Counted from the stretch's first letter, positions 46,597-59,880 are shown. The stretch is DNA of 64,000 nucleotides from Dendrobium chrysotoxum (GCA_019925795.1 CM034304.1:24816228-24880227); one strand, 5' to 3'. The notes: generated by a model from the letters alone, not told the origin. A program made the numbers and translations.

Positions 46597-48260
46597 GATA
46601 AAATTATTTATAATTATATAATAATTTTAAATATATATATAGAAACTAAATTTATTGTAAATTTTTTTCAAAGAGCTAACTACATGTCTTTTGCAATAAA
46701 TTATGAATTAATTATAGTCTTTTGTCGGTCTTAGCATCCTTCTGAAAGCTGCTGCTTCTCCTTTGGTTCTCAGCCTTCAGTAAGTTTGTCAGCCCAGTTC
46801 CTAGCTAGTTGCTGGCTTTTGGCTCTTTCTTCTCTTGGCTTTAGGCTTTTGCCAGCACCCTTCTTGTATGATTCTGCTACGGCTTCATTGTGAGTTTCAG
46901 TTCATTTTTTGAAACTCCTATATGTCCATTCACTCGCAGACCTTCAGCATCTCCAACCTTGCTCATAGCTTCTGATGTTTTTGCCGTGCAGACCATTCCA
47001 CCGGCTGCACCTTTTACTTCTCTAGTTCAGCCTTGGAACACCTTCTGTCAGCCACCTTTATGCACTCGGGGTTGGGTTCCTAGTCGATCATGACTAGATG
47101 GGAGCTAGTCTCTTCAAATTTGGTCACTTCTTCTTTGAATTCATTTGTTATTTTTGTGGATAATGGGGCGAGATTTTGGCCATAAGCCAGGTTTTTTACT
47201 ATGTTTTTCACCGTAGAATAGTTTACTTTTTTTGTTTGGAATGAAATCCTATAAAGAAGTTATTAAAAATCTATCAAATTGAGCTTTGTGAACAATAAAA
47301 AATTGTGGGGATGTTTAGTTAGGGCCGGGTTATCGGATAAACATCACCAAGTGAGGTGGACAATTATTTTGGTCAAAGTATTTTGATCATTTTAGAGAGA
47401 GAGAGAGAGAGATGAGGTTGATGGTTCAAGATGAGAGGAAAGTAGAAATGTATCCTCATCATTTACTATATTGGTCATAAAACATACTTTGAGCCTTAGG
47501 TGTCAACCATTAAAAAAATTTGAAAAATGTGATACTATTGAGAGTTTGGTCATATGCTAGATTTTTTTTTATGTATTTTTAGTCATATAATGGCTTCCTT
47601 TTCTCTCTGTAAGAAATCCTATAAATAAATTATTAAAAAATTTATGAATGTGAGTATTTTGTGAACAATTGAAAACAATGGGGATTTATAATTAGGGGCA
47701 AATGATCTAATAAATATCATAGAGTGAAAAGGACAATCATTTTGGTCAAAGTATGCTAGTCACTTTAGAGATATAGAGAGGAGGTTGATGGTTAAAGATG
47801 ATTCCCAAGATCTATGGTTTAGGATGATTTCTCCTTGGGTGAAAGGGCATGGGTAGGAAATTAGAAAAATGTAGTATGAGAGGCAACCTTCTCTCTGGTA
47901 TGTCCCCATTAGGTCGACCTTAGAGGAAGATAAAATACTAGCATGTAGAAAAGGATTAATCAAGGATTGAAAATCTATATAAGAGGATAAGAAAGCAAGA
48001 GAGAGACCAGCCAGACTATTAATTATGTTGGACGGTTAGTTAATGTTATTGCAAAAGTGATGTTGATAGTGAGAGCCAAGTGAGATAGGGATTGTATACC
48101 CATTTCCATGGCCTAATGGAGTAAGTTAACAACAGTAATGGAAGGAAGTTGAAGGGAACTACAAGAGCTCTATATAATATGATAAAAAAAGGTAGCCTGA
48201 TGCTCGTCAACCAAAGCTAAGCTAAGTAGATGACATCTGATGACTTACTAACCTAGAGGG
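46597..48260 (+). repeat. Spacer containing a diverged ~370-bp tandem duplication
   Basis: Copy 1 (about 47165-47534) and copy 2 (about 47535-47815) share GAAATCCTATAAA, TTGTGAACAAT, GGACAATYATTTTGGTCAAA and GAGGTTGATGGTT in the same order, 370-373 bp apart. A GC-richer stretch at 46735-47093 holds a 67-codon open frame (46890-47093) that I do not recognise. The remainder shows nothing. Confidence 0.6.
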
Positions 48261-48672
48261 TGTAATATCCATCATCAGAAATTCAAGTAAATTTTTATTA
48301 CTAGTTGTCAATTTTAATTTGATTAGCAATTATAAGTCTTAGAATATTTAATGGGTCTTAAAAGTAAATAAGGTTCGAATCGGAGAAGTGCATAATCAAG
48401 TTAAAATTTTGCTCTACAAGTGCCACGGCACTAGGATTGGCAGTGTCACGACATTGAGTTCTCGAGAAAATAAAAAAAAAGGAAAATGGGTATGCGCTGT
48501 AGAGTCGAGAAGAACCTCTGTGGTGTCGAGTCTTGGGTGAAAAGATTTTGAGAGAATCTGAAAGATTATCTAGGGGCGTAGCAGTACTGGGAAGTTAAAC
48601 ACCATAGCATTAAATCAAGTTAGTATTTTTTAAATATTAAAATATCCTAAACCATTTGCAAAACCATTTTTA
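48261..48672 (+). repeat. Outer gypsy 5' LTR, truncated
   Basis: TGTAATATCCATCATCAGAA to about AAACCATTTTTA aligns with 59925-60340 of the 3' LTR. The rest of the LTR, the primer-binding site and most of gag are deleted; the next bases already encode the gag zinc knuckle. Confidence 0.75.
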
Positions 48673-49160
48673 TTGTGGTCATTCTAGTCACAAGATGGCT
48701 CAGTGCCCCCAGAATGTACCATAAGGTAGATCCAAGGCAGAAGGAAGTCAAAGGCAGCCATTAATAGTAGCTCCATCTAGAGCGATTAGTGAGAGAATGA
48801 TAGTGTGTAGTAGTAGATTTGATGGAAAGTCTTCAAGAATATAGAGGGATTCTTTGGCAGTTGGTGGTGCCCCTACTGTAAAGCTGAAGGTCTATTATCT
48901 GACTCTGCGAGAGACAAACAAAGCTCCAGACGTGGTGGCAGGTATGATATATATTTCTGAGCAACTATGTAGTATTCTTTTTTATTCTGGTGTTAGTCAA
49001 TCATTCATGTTTTAACCTATTCTGGATTATTTACATTTAGTTCTTATTTTGTTATCTCCTTAGTTATATATTATGTTATTGACGGGGGATCTGATGCTTG
49101 ATAATAAGGTTTGTCTTTGTGAATTTAAGATTTATGGTAGGAACTTAGTGTTAGAATAGC
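48673..49160 (+). pseudogene. Outer gypsy gag end and protease start, pseudogene
   Basis: GHSSHKMAQCPQ at 48679-48714 is the end of a gag CCHC knuckle, which binds element RNA. KVYYLTLRETNKAPDVVAGM (about 48882-48941) precedes the protease. LFYSGVSQSF (about 48976-49005) stands where aspartic proteases of the family have DSG, so the catalytic Asp is replaced by Tyr. Stops are present. The frame is then split by the solo LTR at 49166. Confidence 0.65.
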
Positions 49161-49165
49161 TTTTA

Positions 49166-50851
49166 TGTAACGACCCAAAAATGAAAAAGTTTAAAATATG
49201 AATTTTCGAATCTTTGTCTAAACTGGAGCACTTTGGAGCTATGCTTGTGAGCATTGCGATGCTAGGGTTGAGAGCACAATAACGCCAAAAATCACTACCT
49301 CAGCATTTGAGTCTCAATTTCTATAGTAATTTTGATTCTACATGTAGCATTGTGGCATTAGGTCAGAGAACTAGGGTACTAGGCCACTAATAATATTTAT
49401 ATATTTTTTTATTATAAATATCTCTATCATTTCCCCTTACTCCACACTCTTTTCCTTACATAGGAAGAAAAGAGAGAAAGAGAGAGGAAGCTCTCTAGGG
49501 CTTTTCTACCTATCGTTTCTATTATAAAAAATTTTTTATTCATTGTAAGTAACTATTATCTTACTTCTATTTTTAGTGATTTTTAGTTTTATGGATTCAT
49601 CTCTCTTAAATTTATCAAAAATATATTATCTCATAATTTTGTAAGCTTTTACCATGTAACTTTTGATATGTTATAAATTTGAGCATTATGAACAATACGA
49701 TATAATTTTATTATATTTTTACTGATTAAATATGTGTATAATATTTTTTGGATAAAATGAGCAGGAAAAAGGTATACTAAAAATGGGGTGAAAAGCATTG
49801 TACTGTGATTTGAGGTGATAAATTGTAATGTATATTGTGTTGAAATGATTGATATGAACTAGATGAAATACTTATATGATTAATAAGAATAGAAATGTGA
49901 TATTGATCTGATTAAAAAGATGTACTGATTGATATCAGATATATAATATGATAACCTCATGTGATATCCTCAAGATCCATGTGGTCCACTAACAGAAGTT
50001 AGTGAATGGGAGTCTTAAGAAGCTGAAGACTGATTGGGAGTTATAAGGAGTCGAGGTGACTGATTCACATAATTCAAGGGGGGTTATAAGGAGTACATTA
50101 ATTGGGAGTCATAAGACGCAACTAGTTAGAAGTTATTAGTATAAAAGTAAGATACCCTTATCTGAATATTTGATAGAATACTACTTATCAATTATGGATA
50201 CTAATTATTACCAATCACTAACACTAATTATTGAATACGGTGATGTTACTATTTATCATTTCTAACTATGGATACTGATACTTCTGTATAATTGATAGAC
50301 TTAAGAGAACAATTGAATGATATGACTGATTGAAATTGATTATATGACCAAGACAAAATGATTAATTGATACAGGTCACTAGTACAAATAATATATATTG
50401 ATTCATAGGTTTTCTTATACGATTTACAGCATACTATTTCTCATTTACCTTACATTGATTTTAGTTGTAAAATTTTGGTTACTTGTTAGGCTTTCATTCT
50501 CATTATGTGCTTTAAATTATTTCAAGTTAGGAGCTTATAACTCTAGGCTATACAGTAATGCTAGTGTAGTTTTTACTTCAGCTCCTTAGTTCATATATTT
50601 TTTTTGTAGCGAGTGTGGTTATTGTATATATTATTTTAGACTCTAATAATTAAATGTTGATATTGACTAATATTAATGTGAATTAAATTTATTTTTTATT
50701 ATTTTTTATATTTTTTAATATAATTAATCACCTCTGGATGTCAAGTTTATATGGTTATAAATGAATATTAGTTATTATTAAAAATGAGTAAGAAATAAGA
50801 TATGAAGAAAAAGAAAAGAAATTCTTCAACTTTAGATCTCAGGGCATGACA
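49166..50851 (+). mobile_element. Solo LTR 1 (gypsy type) inside the outer protease
   Basis: Begins TGTAACGACCC and ends AGGGCATGACA (TG...CA). It is flanked by a perfect 5-bp duplication TTTTA (49161-49165, 50852-50856). Protease coding sequence of the outer element is on both sides. 1,686 bp, with no internal region, so it arose by LTR-LTR recombination. Confidence 0.9.
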
Positions 50852-50856
50852 TTTTA

Positions 50857-52390
50857 TTACCCCTGAAAGAATTTAATATAATAGTTGGAATGGATTGGTT
50901 GAGTAAGTATCAAGCTCAGATTGACTATAGCAAGAGGTAGATAAGTCTATGTGTAAATAGGGTGGTATTTTATTTTTTGGGTGCTAGGAGTGTTTTATCA
51001 TCTCTTGTCTCTGTGTTGTAAATAGACAAAAGAAAGGGGAATTCTGTGTTTTTTTGCTTATGTGAGATATTTAAATAAATCAATTAAAGGCCTAGAGGAT
51101 GCTTTAGTGGTAAAGGAATTTGTATATGTCTTCTTGAAAGAATTATCTGGGTTACCTCTAGAGAGGGAGGTAGAATTTTGTATTGAGGTGGTGTTAGGTA
51201 TGACCCCAATAGTGAAGACTCCTTATAGAATGGAACTGAGAGAATTGTAAGAGTTGAAGGTGCAGTTACAGGACCTTTTAGATAGAGGATTTATCAAGTT
51301 GAGTGGATCGCCTTAGGGATCCCTTATGTTGTTTGTAAGAAAGAAAGATGGATCATTATGGACGTGCATTGATTATTGGAGGTTGAATAAGGTAATTGTG
51401 AAGAACAAATATTCACTATCTATGATAAATGATATATTTGACCAGTAGGAAGGTACAGTTGTGTTTTTTAAGATTAATTTGAGATCAACGTATCATCAAT
51501 TAAGGGTAAAGGCAGAAGATATGACGAGGATAGCTTTCAATATCAGATATGGGCAGTATGAATTTTTGGTGAAGCCATTTGGTATAGTGAATACACCATA
51601 AGTATTTATTGATTTGATAAATAGGGTGTTCAAAGAGTATTTGGATCAATTTATTATTGTGCTCATTGATGACATCTTGGTGTATTCAAAGTCAGAAGAG
51701 GAGCATGCAGTCTATTCGAGGTTGACTTTGGGGATCTTAAGGCAACAAAAGTTATATGTTAATTTTCAAAATATGAGTTCTAGTTAACTTTTATAGCTTT
51801 CTTGGGGTATATAATGAGCAAGGAAGGAATTATTATGGATCCCAAGAAAGTGAAGGATGTGATAGAATAGTTAAGCCTATCATATGCTATTGAGATTTAT
51901 AGTTTTCTAGGTGTGACATAATATTATAGTAAGTTTGTTAGTATATTTTCATAAAGTGCAACTCCTCTAATGAGATTAACTCAAAAGGTAGTACCATTTG
52001 ATTGGGACCAGCTATAAAAGAGTTTTCAGAAGTTAAAAGAGTGCCTGATGTCAACCCCTGTATTAAGTATTCCATCGAGTTCAGAAGGATTTCAAGTATG
52101 CAGTCATGCTTCCTTAAAGGGCTTTGGATGTGTTTTGCATATAATGAAAAAGTTGTGGCTTATGGATCTAGGAAGTTCAAGCCGTATGAGAAAAACTACT
52201 TGACTCATGATTTGGAGTTAGCAGCGATTATCTATGCATTAAAAATATGGCAACATTATATATATGGTGCCTGATGTGAGATTTATACCAACCATCAGAG
52301 TCTAAAGTATATTTTCCCCTAGAAAGAATTAAATTTGATGTAGAGATGGTGGTTGCAGCTGATCAAGAATTATGATTTAAATATTATTTA
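50857..52390 (+). pseudogene. Outer gypsy protease end, reverse transcriptase and RNase H, pseudogene
   Basis: LKEFNIIVGMDWLSKYQAQI (50869-50928) is the conserved end of the gypsy protease. RT follows: KTPYRMELREL (about 51218-51249), CIDYWRLNKV, RVKAEDMTRIAF, GQYEFLVKPFG and the active site VLIDDILVYSKS (about 51660-51695), where the usual YxDD is IDD. RNase H: VAYGSRKFKPYEKNYLTHDL, ELAAIIYALKIWQHYIYG (52154-52270). Numerous stops (for example in place of Q or W codons) and shifts. It copied element RNA into DNA when active. Confidence 0.8.
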
Positions 52391-52689
52391 TAGTTAGATA
52401 AAGCAAACATGATTGTTAATACTTTAAGTAGGAAGTATATATAATTGGTAGCTAGTTTAATTAACTTTTGAGCAGGCACTGATTCAAGAAATGGAGAAAT
52501 TGGAATCAGAAGTGGTGTATCTTTTTGATGTGCAAGTTGTGATAATTTCCCATATAATAATTCAGACTTCATTACAAGACATAATTCAGGAAAAAGGAAG
52601 AATATGTGAAGTTGATATATCATATTCATTTTAGGAAAAGATTTGAGTTGCAAGTGAATGAATAAGGCATAATTTTTAGTGGTAATAGG

Positions 52690-53313
52690 TTGTAGGTTCC
52701 TGATAGTGGTGATCTGAGGAAGAAGATTTTACTGGAAACCCATTATTCTATGTACTATATTTATCCAAGTAGCAACAATATGTATCATGATTTAAAATTG
52801 ATGTTTTGGTGACCTAAATTAAAATGAGAAGTGGAAGAATTTGTTTCTAAGTGTGATAATGCCAAATGATAAAAGCTGAGCATCAGAGATCTAGTAGATT
52901 ATTACAGTCATTGCCTATTCATGAATGAAAGCGGGTCGAGAGCCTTATAGATTTTGTTATTGGTTTTCCAAATTATAAGCAAGCCCATGATGTAGTGTGG
53001 GTGATTATGGATAGATTGATCAAGTCTACTCATTATCTGCCAATAAGGCGAACATATTCTGTTGACAGGTTAGCTCGGTTGTATATGAAAGAGATCGTTA
53101 ACTTGCTTGGAATTCCTAAGGTTATCATTTTTATCGTGTTGGCAGGTTTACCTTAAGATTATGGAGAAGTAATTAAGAAGGTCTGGGAATAAAGTCTAAT
53201 TTAAGTACAACTTTTCACCCCTAGATAGATAGTTAGTTTGAGAGAGTTATCCAAGTGTTGGAAGATCTATAAAGATTGTGTGTTTTGGATTTTAGCGGAA
53301 GTTGGGAGGATCA
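52690..53313 (+). pseudogene. Outer gypsy integrase, N-terminal and core part
   Basis: The zinc-binding region is worn (HYSMYYIYPSSNNMYHDLKL at about 52740-52800, then SKCDNAK). The catalytic core is recognisable: LIDFVIGFPNYKQAHDVVWV, IMDRLIKSTHYLP, LARLYMKEIVNLLGIPK. FERVIQVLEDL and LDFSGSWEDH follow, up to the insertion point. The second catalytic Asp region is altered to VLAGLP. The coding sequence resumes at 59209 after the inner element. Confidence 0.75.
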
Positions 53314-54751
53314 TGTAATAACCTAAAATTTTAAAATGAATTTATATGAAAATATTAAAATTAGATCCAATAAGCAGCACTATGGTGCTAGGCTGGCAAG
53401 AATGGTTGTGTAGTAGAACTAGGCGCTAGGGAACTACCACTGCGACATTGAAGATTATGTTTTACAGTAACTCTAGGATCGACATGTAGCACGGTGATCT
53501 GGGAAGTTGGTCGCCATAGTTCTTAGTACTTAATTGGATTTGCAATATATTTTATATACATATCCCTCACCACCTAGCCATTTCCCCCTCACTCATTTTG
53601 CTTGTCCAGCTCGATCATCTATTGTAGATATTAGAAAAATTATTTTTATCATAGTAAGTGACCTCTACTCCACATATATTTTTAATGATTTTGAGTTTGG
53701 TATGTTTCTCCCTTCTGAAAGTGATAAAATGTGATATGTCATATTTTAGAGAACTTTCAACACATAACTTTTGATAAGTAATAGATATTATTATTTTGAA
53801 CGCTTTGACTGGTTTATAGGAAATTTCACCGGGTAGATTGATAGTTGTAATTTTTTGAAAAAAATAAATAATATATAGATTATCATGCATTTCATAAATT
53901 ATTATACTTTTACATGATATTGATGCATATAAAAAATGATATGGCAGGTGCATAATAAACATGACATTTGCATGTAAGCAAAAAAGATTGCTTAATAACA
54001 CTATAATTAAAATGGGTTGCTTCTTAAAATATTAATATCCTGTACAGAAGGGTGGGTCGATGGGATTTTCTTTAAATAAAAGATTTATAGTGTAATTCTA
54101 GAAGCTAGCCTATAATTGATTAACCGATTATATCAACGGATAGGGAGTAACAACTCATATTAATTATTGAAAGCCATAATTAAATAAATAATTAATAAAA
54201 ATAAATGAAAGATGTGATTGACCAATAACAAATGAATTGATATGATAAATGGATGACAAATGAATCGATAAAAATACGACATTAAAGCTTGATGTTCTGC
54301 CTTGCTTAACTCACATTAATATGCATACATTATAGTATATATAAGTATATATGATATGATAGATATAAAAATGGCAGATATGACATATGAAAGATAAGAT
54401 AGATCGATTGATGACATAATTGATTAATTAGCATGATTGACATGCTACTAGGTTGATAGAGTACGAATACGAATATATAATATGTGATAGGGACATATTT
54501 GATATGTATATGATAAGACTACAGATGAATTACATAATATACATGATATTATTCCTGTTGACTGATATAGGTTTTTATAGATATATGATTACTATTTTTA
54601 ATTGATGTATTGACTTCAATTGTAGATATTGGTTACTTGCTGTGATATGTGCTCATTATATAATATTTATATATTTTTAGGCAAGGGTAAGCATCTTGTA
54701 TATTGAAGTTGTTCTAAGTAGTAGGCTGTAATTCTTTTTGCATATATCAAT

Positions 54752-54830
<79 letters not shown>

Positions 54831-55053
54831 ATTCATGATGTAATAATAGTAATGTACTATTATTAGTAATATATCATCGGTATTGTATATCATTTTGGAC
54901 TTTAAATTGGGATATATGTAAATATTGACTATAAAAATATAATTGTATTTTTGTTGTTTATATTTTCTGAATGCAATTAGGCAGCTCTGATTACAGATTG
55001 AAATGACATAGAGAGATCTATAATTCTTTTAAATTATATTCTGAGGTGTGACA
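53314..55053 (+). repeat. Inner gypsy 5' LTR
   Basis: TGTAATAACCTAAAATTTTA to GAGGTGTGACA. Matches the 3' LTR throughout but with many substitutions, roughly a quarter of positions by eye in the last third, so the insertion is old. It contains a (TA)n expansion absent from the 3' LTR. Confidence 0.85.
54755..54827 (+). repeat. (TA)n microsatellite inside the inner 5' LTR
   Basis: About 36 TA units where the 3' LTR has only CTTTATATTTACTT (58970-58984). The expansion therefore arose after insertion. Confidence 0.95.
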
Positions 55054-55056
55054 AAA

Positions 55057-55076
55057 TGGTATCAAAGTAACCAGAG
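55057..55076 (+). other. Primer-binding site of the inner gypsy element
   Basis: TGGTATCAAAGTAACCAGAG, three bases after the LTR, fits the 3' end of initiator methionine tRNA (TGGTATCAGAGC type) with later mutations. Confidence 0.75.
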
Positions 55077-55430
55077 TTTTTAAATTGATTTTGTATGTGA
55101 TAGTATATAAGAGTATTGAGTTGCATTCATGAACATGAGTTGCATACATGAATATATGTGGCATAGATAATTAAATGTGTATCATATATATATTTGGCTA
55201 AAAGATCCGTTGAACTAATCAAGCATAAGAGCATGAATCTAAAAGGAAAGGAAATTTCGATTGAATAAGATACAAAAACAGCTTTAATGACACTTGAGGG
55301 TATAATAAAGTTTGTTGATATGATTGCACAAATGGTTAATGAAAGATTGGTTAAGTAGCCTAAGCAAAAACTTTCTGAGCAGAAACCTCCACCAATCAAG
55401 AAAATAGGTGAAGGGAGCTAAAAAAAGATT

Positions 55431-55640
55431 ATGAAAGAATCTACTCTGCAATGCATCTGGTATGGAAGAAGGCATGTAGGAAAATATTATAGAGTGACAA
55501 GACAATGCTTCAGGTGTGACAGTTATGGACATGAGATGATACATTATCCACTGCTATGGTACTATCAAGAGTTTGTTCAGACTAATACTGAACTTTTGTC
55601 CAAGAGAGATCAGAAGTGCTTGATAGTTCTACTGGTATGA
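55431..55640 (+). pseudogene. Inner gypsy gag zinc-knuckle remnant
   Basis: A 69-codon frame with CIWYGRRHVGKYY and QCFRCDSYGHEMIHYP. The family has two metal-binding blocks. In the first, later Cys positions read Tyr; in the second (CX2CX4HX4C) the last Cys is Tyr. Cys-to-Tyr needs only G-to-A, consistent with decay of methylated DNA. The rest of gag is absent. Confidence 0.65.
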
Positions 55641-55851
55641 TTTTTCATTCTTAGCATTTTTGTATAATTTTATATTTTTATTGAAATGCATCACATCACA
55701 TGATACATGATTAATTAATTCATATGCACTTGTTAGTGAATGAATATGTGATTGATGATTGAAGTAATTTGATTAATGATTGATGTGACTGGTGAGCAGT
55801 TTTATTCTATATAAAAATATTGAGGATGATATTTTTCTAAGGTAGGGATAT

Positions 55852-58800
55852 TATAATAATCCAAAATTTTAAAATGAATTTATATGAAAAATATAAAAAT
55901 TTGGATCCAGCAAGCAGCGCTGCGGTGTTGGGTTGACATTGAAGACTTTGTTTTATAATAATTCTAGGATCGACGTGCAACACAGTGGCACTAGGAAGTT
56001 GGGCGCCATTTCACTAGGCACTGAATTAATATTTTAATATATTTTATACAAATATCCCTCACCACCTAGCCATTTCCCCCTCACTCATTTTGCTTACCCA
56101 GGAAGAAAAGAAAGGAGGAGAAGAGAAGGGAGAGAGGAGAGAGAAGATCCTTCGAGGCTTGATCATCCATCGTTCTTGTCAAAAATATTATTCTAATCAT
56201 TAAAAGTGAATTATATTATGTATCTATTTTAATGATTTTGTGTTTGCTATATTTCTCTCTCCTAAAAATGATAAAAAATGAAATATCTTCCATTTTAGTG
56301 AACTTTCACTACATAACTTTTGTTATATGATAGATATCATTATTCTGACGCTTTGACTAGTTTATATGAAAATCTCATCGGGTGGCTTGATAATTATAAT
56401 TTTCTGAAGAAAATGAACAGTGTATAGATTATCATGCATTTCATAGATTATTGCATTTATACATGATATTGATGCATAAAGAAAATGATATGACTGATAT
56501 ATGATAAATATGATATTTATATATAAGCAAGAAATGTTGGGTGTCAATACTATAATTAATATAGGTTAGCTCTTAAATGTTAATATCTCGTACATGAGGA
56601 TGGGACAATGGGCTTTTCTTTAAATAAAAGATTTATGGTATAATCTTGGAAGCTAAACTTTAATCGATTGATCGATTATGCAAACAGGTAGAGAGTGATA
56701 ACTCTTCGTTGATTATTGAAAGCTACCTATTAAAATAAATTATTAATAAAATAAGTAAAAGATATGATTGACCGATGATAGATGGATAGATATGATAGAT
56801 GGATGACATATGAATCAATAAGAACACTAAATTAAAGTTAGATGTCCTACCTTGCTAAACTCACATTAATATGCATTTATGATAGCATACATAAAGATAT
56901 ATAATATGATAGATAGAGAAATGACATATATGACATATGATAGATAAGATAGATCGATTGATGATGTCATAACCCAACCTGATAAGACCCACTAATGAGA
57001 TAGGTCCAATCGTGTTAGCTTGCGACAAACAAATCCCAAGATATAATTAAAAAAAATTAGATTTCATTTTCCAATTTAAACTTTTAAAATAATAACATAC
57101 TACAAAGCTACTAAAATATACAAAGTGCTAAAATAAACTCATCCATAAAATCTCTTTTATTTTATCATCAAAATATCCATATAAAATCTACACTATAGTA
57201 CATAGCTAAATAACAGAGAGCACAGCAAAACATAATGAAAGCTTGCCATGGATGTACAAAAATCAAAGAAGAATACCTGCGTAGACTCTAATTTGATCCT
57301 AAATAGCTACTCACCCGGATGCATTCCTTTCTCATACCTTGAAAATATAATACAAAGTCACGATGAGCTAAAATAGCTCAGCAGACCATAAATATTAATC
57401 TAAATTTTTAAACATTTCTTTTATTAAATATTTTTCAAAATTATTAAATACAGTATAACGATTCACTATATAGAGTAGAGTAATAAAAGCATTATAGTTA
57501 TCTAAAAATTTAAATAATAATACTGAGTAGCTAAATAAACTGAATTTTATATACATTTTATTTCACATAACATAATGTAACAGATTTTCCCCTCTTTCAA
57601 ATAGAATCCAAGATTCTGGCCCATTATGACTCCCAAAAGAATTTCCCTCACTTTTAGATAAAATTCAAGATTCTGGCCCCTTATGACCCAAAATAGAATT
57701 TCAGATATTTTCAAATTCAGATTCTCGATCTCACACAGAATTTCAAAGGATTCAAGCTCTTTATATCTCATAGTAGAATTTTTTTTTTTAAATCAAAACT
57801 CACTTAATTCAATCAATATAACACATATTTCCTTTTAGTGTAATCATTAGTGCATAAAGAAACTCGGTGTAAAAGTTTTCAACTTGTAATGGTAGGCAAT
57901 AATACACACTATTGAAAACAAATTCATATTTTCAAAACATAATCAAATCATCAAAGTTTATGCAGGATATCATTATAAGACTTTAATCGTACTATAGCAT
58001 TATTTTTTCGAGTCTGCATTATTTTTTATTCAATAAAAATAGTATAAATTATAACACCCCTCATGTAAGATTTTTAAAAAATATTTAAAATATTCAGAAT
58101 CACAATCTCTATAACATATAAATTATCCTCATTTTTTGGAAATAAAAATATAAATTTAATCAAAAAATTTAAAAAAACTTGATATTTTTGAAACTGAGTT
58201 AGGCATAGTGTGATCTATCTTTATTCGAATAACTTTTTTAATTGGGCCAAAAACTAAAAATGACCCGAAATGGCCCAAATATCCTTCTTTCTCTCTCTTA
58301 CTTAACAGCCAAAGTGTTTAAATGAATGGAATAGTGAAAATATAATATATTTAATTATAGAAATGGCTAAGTGCCTAGGTGCCACTATTACAACGCCAAG
58401 GTGCCAGGACACCCAATACCTAGGCGCTTTAGAGAAAAAAAGCTAGATTTCACCAATAGGCTTTAAAACCTTTGGAACTCACTTTAGAACAAATACAGAG
58501 ATTTTTCATACACACAAAAAACTTCCAAATACATACCAAATAAATGCAAAAGTGTTCAAAATATAGAAATTCAAGAATTTACCTCTTTTACATCAGGTTA
58601 GAATGAGTTCAACTGAACATTAAATTTGGAGGTGTCACAGATGACTATTAATTGATTGACATGTCGTTAGATTGTTAGAGTACTGATATGAACATATGAT
58701 ATGTGACATGGATATAATTGATATGTATAGGATAAGATTGCAAATGAATTATATGATATACAAGATATTGTTACAATTAACTACTATAGGTTCTTACATA

Positions 58801-59208
58801 TATATGATTATTATTTTTGACTGATGTGTTGGCTTCAATTATAGATATTGGTTACTTATTTGGTTATGTGCTTATTATATAATTTTTAGATATTTTAGGA
58901 GAAGATAACGATCCTATAGATTGAAGTTATTCTGAGCAACAGATTGGAGTTCTTTTTGTATATGTCAATCTTTATATTTACTTTTGTAGTCATGATATAG
59001 TTATAGTAATATATTATTGTTAGTTGCATATGATGACTATTGCATATAATTTTAAACTTTGAATCACAATGTAAATATTAACTATAAAAATATAATAATA
59101 TTTTTCATTGTTTATATTTTCTTAATGCAATTAGTCAACTCGTATTGCTAATTGAAATGAGATAAGAAGATGTGCAATTCTTTCAAGTTTAGATTTTGGG
59201 GCATGATA
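55852..59208 (+). repeat. Inner gypsy 3' LTR, split by solo LTR 2
   Basis: Parts 55852-56964 and 58640-59208. It begins TATAATAATCC (TG mutated to TA) after the purine tract AAGGTAGGGA, and ends GGGGCATGATA. Aligns with 53314-55053. Confidence 0.8.
56965..58639 (-). mobile_element. Solo LTR 2 (gypsy type) inside the inner 3' LTR
   Basis: Borders TGTCATAACCC and GGTGTCACA, with a perfect 5-bp duplication GATGA (56960-56964, 58640-58644). 1,675 bp, no internal region. Minus orientation is inferred: read in reverse it starts TGTGACACC and carries GGTCTGCTGAGCTATTTTAG and TTCAAGGTATGAG in the order seen in Tekay/Del LTRs. Confidence 0.85.
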
Positions 59209-59880
59209 GGTCATGCACCTTTGATTGAATTTGCATATAATAAAAGCTTCCATGTAAGTATCGATATGGCTCCCTACGAAGCTCTATATAGAATAAGATG
59301 CAGAACTCTATTGTCATGGACTAAAGCAGAAGAAAGGAAACTAATAGCTTCCTAGCTAGTAAACAGTGCTACTGAAAAGATCAAATTGATTAGGAAGAGA
59401 TTCAAAGTAGCTCAGGACAGACATAAAATATTTTGATCCTAATCATAGGTTTGTGAAATTTCAAATCAGTAATTTTGTGTATTTGAAAGTCAGTCCAATG
59501 AAGGGAGTAAGCATATTTGAAAAAGATAATAAGCTAAGTCTTAGATATATAGGACTATTTGAAGTAATTGAAAGTGGAATAATCTACTTAGATTATTTCT
59601 ACCATATCATATGTTTGATATCTATAATGTATTTAATGTATAAGTGTTGAGAAACTAGGTATCAGATGTAGATCGGAGAGTTTCTGAAACTAGTGGAAGT
59701 GCAGCTAGATTTAACTTTTAGAGAAGAACTTCAACGTATTTTGGCCTTTAATGTAAAGTCATTGAGGAATAAATATATTCTAATGATTAAGGTCTAGTGG
59801 AAGCACGTGTCAGAGCAAGAAGTTTAGGAGAAAGAGGTTGAGATGAGACAATTATATCTAAATTTGTTCTAAGTTTCTGT
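59209..59880 (+). pseudogene. Outer gypsy integrase end and chromodomain, pseudogene
   Basis: Coding sequence resumes with HAPLIEFAYNKSFHVSIDMA, PYEALYRIRCRTLLSW (59214-59327), then IKLIRKRFKVAQDRHK and FVYLKVSPMKGV (about 59472-59507). LSLRYIGLFEVIESG (about 59544-59588) is the GPY/F module with GPF changed to GLF. A chromodomain-like end follows at about 59715-59870: LTFREELQRILAF, KSLRNKYILMIKV, WKHVSEQEV, EKEVEMRQLYLNLF, with stops at two expected coding positions. In chromoviruses this domain guides integration into heterochromatin. Confidence 0.75.

Larger units (their letters stand above)
53314..59208 (+). mobile_element. Inner Ty3/gypsy element inserted in the outer integrase, pol-less
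   Basis: 5' LTR 53314-55053, primer-binding site, a ~0.8-kb internal region with only a gag knuckle, a purine tract and a 3' LTR (55852-59208). A 5-bp duplication, GATCA (53309-53313) and GGTCA (59209-59213), flanks it, and the outer integrase reading resumes exactly afterwards. No protease, RT or integrase sequence is inside, so it was non-autonomous or suffered a large internal deletion. The 3' LTR is split by solo LTR 2. Confidence 0.85.

Noticed and set aside
46890..47093. 67-codon frame as a small gene
   Set aside because: No recognised domain, no promoter or splice context; left as unassigned.
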